A stretch of DNA of 64,000 nucleotides from Siphonodentalium dalli (Eukaryota; Mollusca; Scaphopoda; Gadilida; Siphonodentaliidae). Below the pieces are notes generated by a model. It saw only the letters and a list, made by a program, of their open reading frames with translations. It did no database searches and was not told the origin of the DNA. The translations under genes were made by a program, and so were the position numbers. Below, piece after piece: positions 9,298-19,748 of the stretch (position 1 is its first letter; the number at the start of each line of letters is the position of its first letter). Location: positions 163,178,875 to 163,242,874 of the forward strand of contig CP136062.1 in assembly GCA_032622095.1 (NCBI GenBank). The letters run 5' to 3'.

Positions 9298-10342
9298 GGG
9301 ATTAATTTCAACATTATCAAGACAGATGTATCCTGAATGTCCTCAGCGTATGGTTCGAGAGTTTTCGGAAGCGACGAGTGAACCGTACGGTTACCTACTG
9401 GTGGATTTAAAAGCCGCAACACCGGACACATTACGTCTGCGACAGAATGTACTAAAAGAGGACACGAACCAACATAGGGGTGAATGGAATGGCATGAAAT
9501 ATAATCTCCAAAAAGACAGAGAACACCCAGATGAACAGAATGGGATGATAAAACATACAAAAGACACTGAGACCCAGGGTCAACAGAATGCGATGAAATA
9601 CGATGACAGAGAACTCCCTGGTCAACAGAAGGGCATAACATATAATTATATTGTGCCCCAGGGTCAACATAATGACTATACTAACGACATACGGCCACCT
9701 GGTGAGCTCGATGAAATTAATAAGAAGAACCGTCAAAACATTCGAGAAGACATGTCGTACCCTTGTAATGAATGCGGGCTTTTGTTCGCAGATCATTATG
9801 ATGTTCAGAGACACGTAAAAAACTGGTGTCAAGAAAATAAGTTAAAACGAAAATTAACTGAGGACCCGGATGAACACGGAGCTATGTCCGAGACAAAAAC
9901 AACTCTCTTCGGAGAAGATACAGATGAAGATGAACGGGGAACGCTATCAGATTCAAAAGATGGTAATGTCGTCGGTAGTAGAACGGTATTCGGTCTTAAG
10001 AAAGCTGCGCGATGTGTCAACGAGATGGACACATTCAAAAGTATGATGAAACGCGTCACCAATGATGTGAAAGAAGAAGAGAGCATTTCGGGAGATGAGA
10101 GCATGTCGGGAAAAGAGGATACCATCGACACAGAGTTTGTTCTGTTTCTCAAAAGTTATAGACGATTAATAGAATACCAGTATCGATTGAAAACATCACC
10201 CATACATAACACGATCATGAAGAAAATGGTCAAACTGACCAAACGCGGATATAATAATGAATGGGCTGCAGATGAAGCGATGAGAAAATTCAAGAAACTC
10301 TTAGAAGTAAATCTAACGGTCGAAGATTCAGACAATGATTAA
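9298..10342 (+). pseudogene. Packaging ATPase-like gene, 3' part only (right arm)
   Basis: This frame matches residues 154-412 of the left-arm frame almost exactly, with one Arg/Thr difference seen. It covers the LSRQMYP segment, the degenerate repeats and the C2HC finger (CNEC...H...C). It then adds the C-terminal 88 residues missing from the left arm: an acidic stretch and a basic helical segment around LKSYRRLIEYQYR, ending EDSDND. It stops at TAA 10340-10342. The Walker A and B motifs are absent because the palindrome junction at 9298 removes them. There is no credible start; the frame can only open at a TTG. It could serve only as a template or relic. Confidence 0.75.
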
Positions 10343-10347
10343 ATTTC

Positions 10348-10353
10348 AATAAA
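10348..10353 (+). promoter_or_regulatory. Polyadenylation signal AATAAA
   Basis: AATAAA begins six bases after the TAA stop of the right-arm ATPase fragment. Such compact 3' ends are usual in virus-like elements. The left arm lost the corresponding signal in its 321-bp deletion. Confidence 0.55.
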
Positions 10354-10425
10354 CTTCATCAACATGTTATTCTCGTCTTCGTTATATATCTATAAGGGGG
10401 GAGGGGGGGGTTTGTATAGCGAGAA

Positions 10426-10929
10426 TGCTCCTTTAATATTCACACACCAATATTACATAACGTCCCTTACCTCGTGTCACTTTAACATTCCACACTCCGT
10501 GTGTGCATTATCCCCCTTTAAGTATGTCATAGCATGGGTACATGTAAGATAATATAACACTATGACTATGTCTGTATCTGTTGTTGGTAAGATGTGAAAT
10601 ATAAATTTCAGTTCATTCGTGTAGTAATTTCGTATATGTTCAACGCTCTTCATTCGTGCGCTTGTATTGTTAACATTCCTTCATAATGAGTGTCCCTTTA
10701 GAGTGTCTTGTGTTCCTTTAAGATTCATACACCAATATTACATCACGTCCCTTGTTTCGTGTCACTTTAACTCCTTGAGTGTATTGCCCCTTCGAATGAT
10801 GTCATAGCATGGGTACATGTAAGATAGTATAACACTATGACTATGTCTGTATCTGTTGTTGGTAAGATGTGAAATATAAATTTCAGTTCATTCGTGTAAT
10901 AATTTCGTATATGTTCAACGCTCTTCATT
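10426..10929 (-). repeat. Pair of ~220-bp direct repeats in the right arm
   Basis: This is the mirror image of the pair at 7267-7770. The inner copy begins about 80 bp after the ATPase stop codon at 10342. Confidence 0.75.
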
Positions 10930-10971
10930 CGTAAGAGTAATTATGACCTCCGTCTTCGTGCCGATTGTGTA

Positions 10972-11103
10972 CTGAGCTGACACCGGGGATAAATTGACCA
11001 ATGACTGCTATTGTACTGAGCTGACACCGGGGATAAATTGACCAATGACTGCCATTGTACTGAGCTGACACCGGGGATAAATTGACCAATGACTGCCATT
11101 GTA
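10972..11103 (-). repeat. Three 44-bp tandem units in the right arm
   Basis: This is the mirror image of 7093-7224, with the same three units and the same one-base variant in the unit nearest the centre. Confidence 0.9.
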
Positions 11104-11290
11104 TCCTTTTGACAGATATGCGTGCGCAGACTCGTTTGATGTTCGCTATCGCATTACTATGTTTTAATAACCGAGCCTTCACTTCTCGTCTGACTCTCTT
11201 AACGACAAGACCTGTCTACACAGTACTTCTCCGGCAGACTATTCATCCACTGATAGGCCTACATACAGGTATGCCCTAAATAATGGACTG

Positions 11291-11503
11291 CTTAACCACA
11301 GCAGAATTATAGGTAACTTTTCAGGAGTTAGTCTGAAATATGACTTGCATCGGAAATAAAATCTTCATGGACATTGGCCATTGGATCATCAAAACAGGAT
11401 GTTATGTCGCTTGGTGACTGTTGTTGTTGTTGTTGTTGTTGGTGTTGTTGTTGTTGTTGTTGTTGTTGTGGCTTAACCACAGCAGAATTATAGGTAACTT
11501 TTC
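11291..11503 (-). pseudogene. Relic of the ATPase gene start (right arm)
   Basis: This is the mirror copy of 6684-6905, with the same direct repeats, CAA tract and start-codon fragment on the minus strand. The CAA tract is three triplets shorter than in the left arm. Confidence 0.65.
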
Positions 11504-12122
11504 GTCATCTTCATTATATTGAAATTTTTGGTATACAAAATGAGCGTAAGTGTGAATGGAGTGATAAGTGGTTATTACGTAATGTTGTTATAACAATGAC
11601 ACCGAATCAATTTCTATTATTGAGTGACCTGGTCGTATGCATGTTTTGGATAACTAATTATCGTGTGAATGACACAGTTTATCAACCTTAATTGATACTA
11701 ACCCGTTTGTTCAGACATTAAATCGATATGTTTTCTGAACAGCATATAACTGTGACCGGGGAAATAATAGAATTCATTTGGTAAAGCAAAGGTGTGAAAG
11801 ACACATTGTTACCACCAATGTCGCGTGTGTGATTGCGTGTACAGCGAATATGACAATTCATTCTGGAGGGTTGTAATTTCACATTACAATTTTCGACCGT
11901 TTGTGATTCAAGATAGTACATCTCAATACTTCCAATAATTCACGATAATACACACCTGTCATATACTCAATAACTTCATCTGGGATAGAGAGAGTGTAAA
12001 GAATAAACGCTCTTTATTATTTATGTAAGAGTAATGGTGTCTATTTTCAAGTATGACAATTATATGAACTGCGTCCGATAAACACTGGAATGTATGCATT
12101 CATATCGATGGTCACAATGTCC

Positions 12123-12210
12123 AATAAAGCTATTTCTAAACATCGATTAATAATTTCATGAAAAATAATAAATCTATTTCTAAACATCGATTAATAATTT
12201 CATGAAAAAT
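12123..12210 (-). repeat. 44-bp tandem duplication in the right arm
   Basis: This is the mirror image of 5977-6064, with the same two 44-bp units and the same internal difference. The duplication therefore predates the formation of the palindrome or has been homogenised. Confidence 0.85.
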
Positions 12211-12556
12211 ATTTGAACAAAAAAAATAACGAAAGATATTACACGCAAATAATTTAACATTCGACATTTTTTAATATCGAGATTATCAGAAACCGAAAAC
12301 TCGTTATAAATTTTTTATTTAAACTTTTTTTTTTAGAGAAATAATTTTGAGGGTTTTGAAATTTTTTCTTTTGAAATTTTGGGGTTTTAAAATTTTTTGG
12401 AAGTTTTGGGATTTTGAATTTTTTTGGAAAAATAAATTTTGGAAGTTTTGAATTTTTTTTTTGGGTTTTGATATTTTGGGAATATTTTAGTACAACCAAT
12501 TTTAGACCCAAAGATTCTATTTTTAGATGTGACGCGAACGAGGCGTCTATTCTTCT

Positions 12557-12562
12557 CACTTG
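12557..12562. repeat. 6-bp target-site duplication, right copy (CACTTG)
   Basis: CACTTG follows the ...TCTTCT terminus directly and equals 5625-5630. The family A MITE sequence then continues uninterrupted (TTTTTATAGTTATCCATC). Confidence 0.85.
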
Positions 12563-12784
12563 TTTTTATAGTTATCCATCTTCATCCGCAATTTTGACCG
12601 AGACCATCCATTTGACGGCGTGTTTCTGGGCCACGAACAATTGAAATAACAAACTTTTAAAATCGATATCTGATCACTCTGAGCTTTGATGGGTGGGTTC
12701 CTCGACTCGAATCATATATCTTTTACCCCCCGAAACCAAAGAAATAGTAATTTAGGAGCGTTAAATCGGATTGAGTACCTTTAA
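12557..12784 (-). mobile_element. Family A MITE, right part
   Basis: Continuation of the MITE begun at 5487. It ends in ATCGGATTGAGTACCT followed by TTAA (12781-12784), matching the opposite terminal repeat. Confidence 0.75.
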
Positions 12785-13969
12785 CAGAGGTCTCCTAGAT
12801 ATTTCGATTTTTAAGATATAAGATACTTTACCAATTTATTCCTGGCCTAACGAACCACACTATAGACCCCCTCTCATCGCGTAATAACCGTCTGCTTATT
12901 GAGTTGGGCAGGAATTCGTAACCATTAATTTGTATCAATATGAACTGCCATTGTTCTGGTATAGAAACTATATTTATTATATAGTACGGCCCTAATGATC
13001 TGTCTGGTATAACACGAATCCTATATATGATATATAATCTAATTAGGAGAGTGAACAATATATGCGGATTTTATATAATATTTGATCAGGAAATTCGATA
13101 ACGCTGAAGTATGGACTTTTATTGACCAACTTCGCATTCCAAAGAACGTGGCTCTGTGTCGTTACGTTCTGTTGAGGTTCAAACATTCTCATATGATGTA
13201 CATATCATTATCGCTATCTGCAAAAAGAATTTTTCGAGACAAAGCCATCGTCATGAAGAGTATGTAAGCATGTACTCGATGGTTTGCCTTATGTCCGATT
13301 TATGCTATGACTTTCTTCCGATTTGCATCACATTTGACCATAAATACCGATCACATGTGTACACAATTTGTCATTAAAGGGGATTAAATGAATAAGTCAC
13401 CCTAACCATAACCACCCTAAATTATCTAGAGTTGTTATTCAGACCAAAACAACTATTTCAAATGCATATGTATACAAATAAATTCCATATTTCTAAGATT
13501 TTTGTATAAATTTCCGTCTCGTATTTAGGTGACAACATGTACTCATACTCAAAGTACCTTAACTAAATTCAGGAACAAATGACTTCACAGTACAGCACTC
13601 TATTATTGTACAAACTTTGGTTGGTGTTGACACCAGGAACTTAGTAAAAAAATGGTCTACTAGTAGATATCCAGTCTGTGCACACTACTGCCATTGTTCT
13701 CCCAGGTTGCTAAGTAACTCGCCAACATGCGACGATCAGTATGTAAGCTACTTACCAACCTCCGCTCAACAGTCGTGCTCAACAATTGCGATCAGCCTGG
13801 TGAGGGAGATAATCCCTCGCCACAGCTAATCTGTGCATGTCGGCTGAGTGAACTCTGTTCTGGTTAATATGCGAAAGTTGTCAATTATCCTACCACGCTA
13901 TTTTACAAGTAGGATAAATTTTGCAATGCGTATGTCGCCCAGTATGACTGACATGCATGGTAATAATAA
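12785..13969. other. Stretch with nothing recognised
   Basis: I see no gene, RNA or clear terminal repeats. The open frames of 61-76 codons are uninformative. Confidence 0.4.
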
Positions 13970-14187
13970 CCACTTGATTGTATAGTTATCCATCTTCATC
14001 CGCATCTTCGTCCGTTTGACCACGTGCTTCTGGTGGACAAACATTAAAAATAGCAAACTTTAAAAATGGATATCTAATCACCCTGAGCTTTGATGGGTGG
14101 GTTCCTCGACTCGAATCAAATATGTTTTACACCCGAAGCCAAAGAAATAGTAATTCAGGAGCGTCTGATCAGATTGAGTACCTTTAA
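13970..14187 (-). mobile_element. Partial family A MITE
   Basis: It matches the right part of the interrupted MITE (12557-12784) from CACTTG through GATGGGTGGGTTCCTCGACT to GATTGAGTACCT and TTAA (14184-14187). The other half is missing. It shows that CACTTG occurs at this spot in the MITE without an insertion. Confidence 0.65.
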
Positions 14188-15248
14188 TAGAGTGATCCTC
14201 CCAAAGTTCATTTTATGAAGTGCGTGGAACTTCATCTGCTCGCGTTTCCTTTGGTGTGGCATGCATTGATCCTCTGTGATGAGTTATGGATTCTCGTCGA
14301 CAGACACTTCTCACCACATCCCCTCTATCGGCCCGTATTGACAATTCAGATTGGATATATTTGCTGATGCCGTATCATCGGAAAGGAAACGAATGCGTTC
14401 AATAGTTGGTTTATTTTGAAAATATCTGTTTTCTTTACAATCTTCTTGTTAGGTGGGGACGATCGGCTAGAACTCTTATTGTCACGATAAACAATTTACA
14501 GGACGCCAGGCCAGGAGAACAATATTGTAAGATAAACAAACTTTCGATATATGTTGACAGTGTCTCTTTGTGTTTTGACACGCGATGTTGCAATGTTCGA
14601 TGTGGAATTTATTAGATAGTTAAAGGCACGGGCAGCGTTCGTTGCAGAAATATTCATATTTGTTCAAATCGCCATCAACAGCAGGAATATTAAAATATAT
14701 ATAGTTTTGTTCATATGCCAAACATAATCAGCGCGTAAATAGTATCCTTTCGTCAAGACGTACGATGGTGTACGTAAACAAGAGCCTGCTCGTGTTACAG
14801 AAGTTGTGCTTCTCTGTACATAACACAGCGCAATTCTATTGGTTAATCACACAAAAATGATATAAACGCTCTTTATTATTTCCATATCAGGAAAACAGTA
14901 ACAAATAACGCTCTTTATGTTAGCATATCCGGATATAAACAAAAGCCAGGAAACGTAACGTTTTTTTTGTTGCTTTTGTTTACACAACAAAGAGAAAAAA
15001 AATTACAATAACATACTGTTTATGTCATATTTATGATTGGTATAAGAACAAAGTCTGTCTATATATTACTATTCTCTCTGTTTATGGCGGTTTTTGACGG
15101 AGGTGAATATTTTAACAGCCAACCCACCACCAACGCCGCCCGTATCTTTAATCGATCGCCTTTGTCAAACTTCTCGATTATATCGAATCAGGACGTGGAA
15201 CACTTTCGATGTCAACCTATGTATACATTGTTAATATAAATAAAAATG
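14188..15248. other. Stretch with nothing recognised
   Basis: AT-rich, with only short open frames (69 codons or fewer). No terminal repeats or RNA genes were recognised. Confidence 0.4.
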
Positions 15249-15308
15249 TAACACCTTTATATATAGACTTGTTGTAAAATTGTATTTCACAAGTCTATAA
15301 AGGTGTTA
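15249..15308. repeat. 60-bp hairpin
   Basis: The inverted arms TAACACCTTTATA...AGACTTGT and ACAAGTCT...AAGGTGTTA enclose a short loop. This may be a tiny MITE remnant. Confidence 0.6.
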
Positions 15309-15620
15309 TATAAAATCTTATTTATACGGGGAGAGTGCGTGCGATAGATATTTGTGCGAACGCGAGGAATGCCATAAAAATTAATTTCATTGACAATGGT
15401 GTATATGACATTTCTCATTGTGATTAATTCTTCAATAAATATTTTTTTAAAAGATTTGGTTAGTTATAATAAATTAATCAATTAGGGATCGAAAGGCATA
15501 GCCGCAGCAATATTTTGTTGTATATGGTGTAAAATAATTCGTAGTTTTGGGACGAGTTAATCATAGTGACTTGCGGTAAAGTATGAGTTAGTCAAAATGA
15601 CTCCCAATGCTTGTAACTAA

Positions 15621-15792
15621 CTATAAGTTAGTCATATTAACCATAAGTTAGTCATATTAACCATAAGTTAGTCATATTAACAATAAGTTAGTCATATTGA
15701 CCCTAATTGTTTCTCAGTGCGTGATTCCTCTTGTAACTAACCATAAGTTAGTCATATTGACCCTAATTGTTTCTCAGTGCGTGATTCCTCTT
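15621..15792 (+). repeat. 20-bp tandem repeat within a 60-bp duplication
   Basis: Four 20-bp units of the type CCATAAGTTAGTCATATTAA run from 15621 to 15700. The last unit with its following 40 bp (15681-15740, containing TGTTTCTCAGTGCGTGATTC) is duplicated at 15741-15792. Confidence 0.8.
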
Positions 15793-16383
15793 ATTTGAAA
15801 ATATGCAAAGGGGCCACAAAGTTCACTTTCATTGCTCATAGAAATGGCAATAAATGTTGAATATGTCAATATTGTCGTGAATTCGACCTTGCCGACCTCC
15901 ACACGGAACAGTATAGAAGACAACAGCAAGCCATAATTACGCAATAAAACCATATTCTTGATATAGATTCAGCGTGATTTACTATCGATCTGCATGCACC
16001 AATTTTAAGACTGCACATGCTATACACGTAACACATGCATGACAAATTCGGTTCGTATTACACCCTGGAGATTAAATGATAATCGAGTAGAATATATTAT
16101 AGTTTAATAGATGCAAATGTGCACATTTATTTTACATGCGGTTATGTCCCCCATGCTGCCTCCTGAGAATTCTAAAGATACGATGAATCCGTACATACAT
16201 TGATTAATTGATTGATTGATTTAAATATACGACCCCTCATGGAGTATGAGATTACAATTACCAAACCAGTGTATAATAAACAGTGCAAAACAACAGAGAA
16301 GCAAAATTGTTTTTGTTTTGTTTTAAAACAAAAAGCCAATACCACTATTTGCATACAGGAATATGTGTGACATATGTTCATCC
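15793..16383. other. Stretch with nothing recognised
   Basis: No gene is seen. Short blocks near 15930 (CAGCAAGCCATAATT) and 16062 (CCCTGGAGATTAAATGATAA) recur in similar form near 20327 and 20548. They suggest another dispersed repeat family in direct orientation. Confidence 0.35.
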
Positions 16384-16680
16384 ACAGGAGCCTGGAATTT
16401 TGTCAAAAACCCTCTTTTATTGGCGGAATCACCACCCGGGACCACAGGTCGCGGAAGGAACGAAACAAAAAATTGTTGTCACCCATTTTGAACTCAACTG
16501 TATTCCAACAAAAAATATATTTTCACTAAAAACTGTTGGTACCTCTTACACCCTATAGATGCCAATCTACAACATTCCATAGGTATATTTTTCCAGTTCT
16601 TCGAAAACCTCACTGTATTTCGGTAATTTATTGTAAATTCACAAACGAACATAAATGTGCCGCATCTCCATCACCTGTTT
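16384..16680 (+). repeat. ~297-bp repeat, inverted partner at 19749-20044
   Basis: From CACAGGAGCCTGGAATTT to CATCTCCATCACCTGTTT this matches the reverse complement of 19749-20044, with only scattered differences (over 90% by eye). The two may be the ends of one element enclosing 3.1 kb, or two inverted copies of a dispersed repeat. Confidence 0.75.
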
Positions 16681-16799
16681 ACGAATCGAAGTAGCGGAAC
16701 TGGTACCGAAATATGCGGAAACTTTAAAACTATGATCCGGAGACGGATAGCATAAAAGTACCGTTTATAATTTCGAAGATAGCTGCTGATTACATGTTT

Positions 16800-17900
16800 A
16801 TTACATGACCGTACCGATGCACTGATCATCATGAACTTTTTGATGGATGATGACATTGGCGTCTAGATGGGAACGAATCATTTTGGGCTCATTTTCATAA
16901 AAACATGGCCGCTGGCAGCCATCTTGGATTTCAAAATTGCATCCTTTAGCATGGATTATCTGATCATCATTAAATTTGTCATGGAGGTTTACATTGACAT
17001 GTAGATGGGAACGAGTAAATTTGGTGTAAATCCTCCAAGAAACATGGCCGCCATCGGCCATCTTCGATTTCAGTGATAATACTAGATAAATCTGAATCAA
17101 TAATACAGCCTAGAGCCTGTGTCGATGCACCTATCATCACGAATTTTTTCATCGATCACGACATTGATATATAGACGACACCGAGTCATTTTGGGCTTAT
17201 TTTCATGAAAAACGTGGCCGCCAGCAGCCATCTTGGATTTAAAAATTTGCATCATTTAGCACGGACAAGAGGTCGCAGTGTTGGTCCGATCATAATTACA
17301 TTTGTCATGGAGGTTTACATTGACATGTAGATGGAAACGAGTCATTTTGGTGTGAATCCTCCATGAAACATGGCCGCCATCGGCCATCTTCGATTTCAGT
17401 AATAATACTAGATAAATCTGAATCAATAATACAGCCTAGAGCCTGTGTCGATGCACCTATCATCACGAATGTTTTCATCGATCACGACATTGATATATAG
17501 ACGACACCGAGTCATTTTGGGCTTATTTGCATGAAAAACATGGCCGCCAGCAGCCATCTTGGATTTCAAAATTTGCATCATTTAGCACGGACAAGAGGTC
17601 GCAGTGTTGGTCCGATCATAATTACATTTGTCATGGAGGTTGACATTGACATGTAGATGGGAACGAGTCATTTTGGTGTGAATTCTCAAAGAAATATGGC
17701 CGCCGTCGGATTTCAGCGATAACACTGCATATATAATTAAATCAATAACACTGCCTAGAGCCTATAGGCCTATGTCGATGCACCGATCATCGTGAAATTG
17801 TTCATGGGTCATGACATTGGTATCAAAATGAGAACGAATCATTGCTAGAGACTGTAGCATTGGTGCGATCGTCGTGAAATTAGTCATAGAAACATGGCCG
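16800..17900. repeat. Degenerate ~326-bp tandem repeat
   Basis: At least three units are visible. The marker GCCTAGAGCCTGTGTCGATG begins near 17107 and 17433, and a variant lies near 17752. ACATGGCCGCCATCGG and GTCATGGAGGTTTACATTGA recur at the same period. Later units are more diverged and shorter. Confidence 0.75.
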
Positions 17901-17934
17901 CCATCGGATTTCAGCCACTCGTTTCATCGACCAT

Positions 17935-18440
17935 GAAAGTTACGCCGATGGGGTCATTATCACAAGGCTCCGGTCACATTCGTAGCCAGCTTTTTAAATG
18001 GATCACAAATGTAGCCAGCTTTTTTCACCGGCGATCACATTCGTAGCCAGCTTTTCTAATTCGTGGTTTATATTGCCCGAAATATGACGTCATCACGTTC
18101 GTGACTAAAATGTCGACGTCATGCTCCAAAACTGACTTCGTTTATCAACTTATATTGGAATATAATTCGAGCATTCCAACGACATTGATCAGAAACATCA
18201 GGTTATTAGATGAACTAATATCAAAACTAAATTCAAGTTGTTGTTCATCCATCAACTCAGAAAAATTAGATTAACCTGTGATTAATCGTGTTCATTGAGG
18301 CTCGCCTGAATATGAAAAGCTGGCTACAAATGTGGTCGCCATAGAAAAGCTGGCTACATTTGTGATCGATTAAAAAAGCTGGCTACGAATGTGATCGGAT
18401 CGCGGAGCCTTGTGACAATGACCCCATCAGCGAAAGTTAC
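17935..18440. mobile_element. Mutator-like MITE (488 bp) with 9-bp target duplication
   Basis: The element at 17944-18431 is flanked by GAAAGTTAC on both sides (17935-17943 and 18432-18440). Terminal repeats start GCCGATGGGGTCATT (left) and, inverted, GCTGATGGGGTCATT. Inside each end are three repeats of the type ATTCGTAGCCAGCTTTT, in opposite orientation at the two ends. A 9-bp duplication is typical of Mutator-like elements; an 8-bp reading cannot be excluded. No coding capacity. Confidence 0.7.
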
Positions 18441-19748
18441 ATTAAGTAATGTTTTTAATATTTTTTTGGTATTTTTGATTTTGAGAAAAACAATGCCGAT
18501 GGTCCTGTCTTGAATTTAAAAATTGAATTTCCAATTCATGAGCACAGGCTATATAATCATATGCATAAAGCCATTCTTTGAGAGTTTTGGTGCTGATTCG
18601 TTACGACACACGAGTCCCGAGTGACGTATACTATTTATTGATCCTGGTACCGGTACAATTGATAATACTTATAGTTGCTTATTAAATAAAATTTATGTTA
18701 GCGAGTTTATCACTAACTCAAATTTATAAACTAGTTATTCGGTAAACCAGTTTGCATTACAACTTGCAAACGCACAAATAAAACTTATAACGTAAAGAAT
18801 ACGCAGGATAATTTTGTGCTCTTACATTAAAGAATCTTACTACATTTTATTACTGTATTTGGCATATTAATGGCGAGTTTTTGTACCCTACATTGACAAT
18901 TTTGAATTTCGCGAAACTATAAACACTCGTTCTATATATGCAAGGCCAATATCGTTACCTAACTCACGAAAAATGTCTTCTCTCATCAACTAAGACATAT
19001 ATTTGTTCGTCAGAACTAGTAAAAAAAACAGCATTTTATGTGGAAATAATTCAGATATTCTGGCAACGAATCTGCACCAAAACGCACAAAGGAATCGCTT
19101 CATGCATAGGCATATATACCATGCCTCCCCGTGAGTCTATATATCTTCTTTTTCTTCTACTTCGTGATATTCGACCAGTAATCAGTGGGTTGATTACTAT
19201 TACTATTATATGATGGATATTTTAGGCCTATACAACGGAGCGCGACACAAGCTCCTATGAGAGAGAGCTAGGGAGTTATGGTCCCCTTGTGACCAATCAT
19301 TGCAACCAGTAGCATTACAAAGTCAAGTAGTACATAGGCCTACCGGTACATAACGAACATAAAACAAGAAGAAAAAAACAATACCACGTGGTCGTGCCAT
19401 AAATAGAAATAAATTATATTTAAAATATTTGTACTAATTTCCATTCAGTCAAATGAAGAAATATCTTCTTGGGTAGTCGTCATTTTCATGAGATGATAAG
19501 CAGACACAGAAAAATACAGAAATTTTCAGGAAAATACACAAAACATCAGGATTAGATCTTCAAAAACGCGCATAGTATGACGCAAACATAAACTGATTTA
19601 AGTTTTCTGGCGCCTAAGTTCGAAAACCGCACGCACTTTCAAATATTTTTGAATTTCGCGGGCTTTAAGTTTAGGTTTAGATTTTATTTCGTTCCGACTT
19701 TGTTATTCCGGAAAAAATGGTTTTGCGCCGTTTGTCATTTCCGATTCT
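18441..19748. other. Stretch with nothing recognised
   Basis: No gene or terminal repeats were recognised. A 91-codon frame (18938-19213) has no recognisable domain. Confidence 0.4.

Larger units (their letters stand above)
7800..9298 (-). pseudogene. Packaging ATPase-like (FtsK/HerA/A32) gene, truncated at both ends
   Basis: The frame opens at ATG 9035. It shows a Walker A motif GPTSCGKT (residues 20-27), a Walker B LVILDD (91-96) with the double acid usual for A32-like packaging ATPases, a sensor-type Gln127, and an LSRQMYP segment with Arg161. A C2HC zinc finger follows (Cys309, Cys312, His325, Cys330), after a run of degenerate Gly/Gln/Met-rich repeats (about residues 210-290). In Polintons and related viruses such ATPases pump DNA into capsids. 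Residues 1-412 match the family pattern and the right-arm copy. A 321-bp deletion then removes the last 88 codons, and the frame runs through non-coding sequence to 7644. Upstream of 9035 lie a glutamine-coding CAA tract and a C2H2 finger, but a one-base break in the tract and the palindrome junction at 9298 separate or cut them. A functional product is unlikely. Confidence 0.75.
5631..12556. mobile_element. Foldback Polinton/Maverick-like element (6,926 bp, palindromic)
   Basis: The element starts AGAAGAATAGACGCC and ends with the exact complement. It is flanked by a perfect 6-bp duplication inside a MITE. A 6-bp duplication, AG...CT termini and a virus-type packaging ATPase gene are established features of Polinton/Maverick elements. 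A normal Polinton is 15-20 kb, with short to moderate terminal repeats and about ten genes (polymerase B, integrase, protease, capsid). Here the inverted repeats are the whole element: left arm 5631-8577 (2,947 bp), right arm 9298-12556 (3,259 bp), unique centre 8578-9297 (720 bp). Only the ATPase gene is represented, in two truncated pieces, and no integrase, polymerase, protease or capsid gene is present. I infer a defective foldback derivative mobilised by an intact relative. An assembly artefact is less likely, because the two arms differ by real indels and the flanks are consistent. Confidence 0.75.
9298..12556 (-). repeat. Right arm of the foldback element
   Basis: This arm is the inverted copy of 5631-8577, and the inner junction is at the shared TAATCCC/GGGATTA. 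It retains the 321 bp (about 10075-10395) missing from the left arm, which hold the last 88 codons of the ATPase gene, its stop and a polyadenylation signal. Its CAA microsatellite is 9 bp shorter than that of the left arm. Confidence 0.85.
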
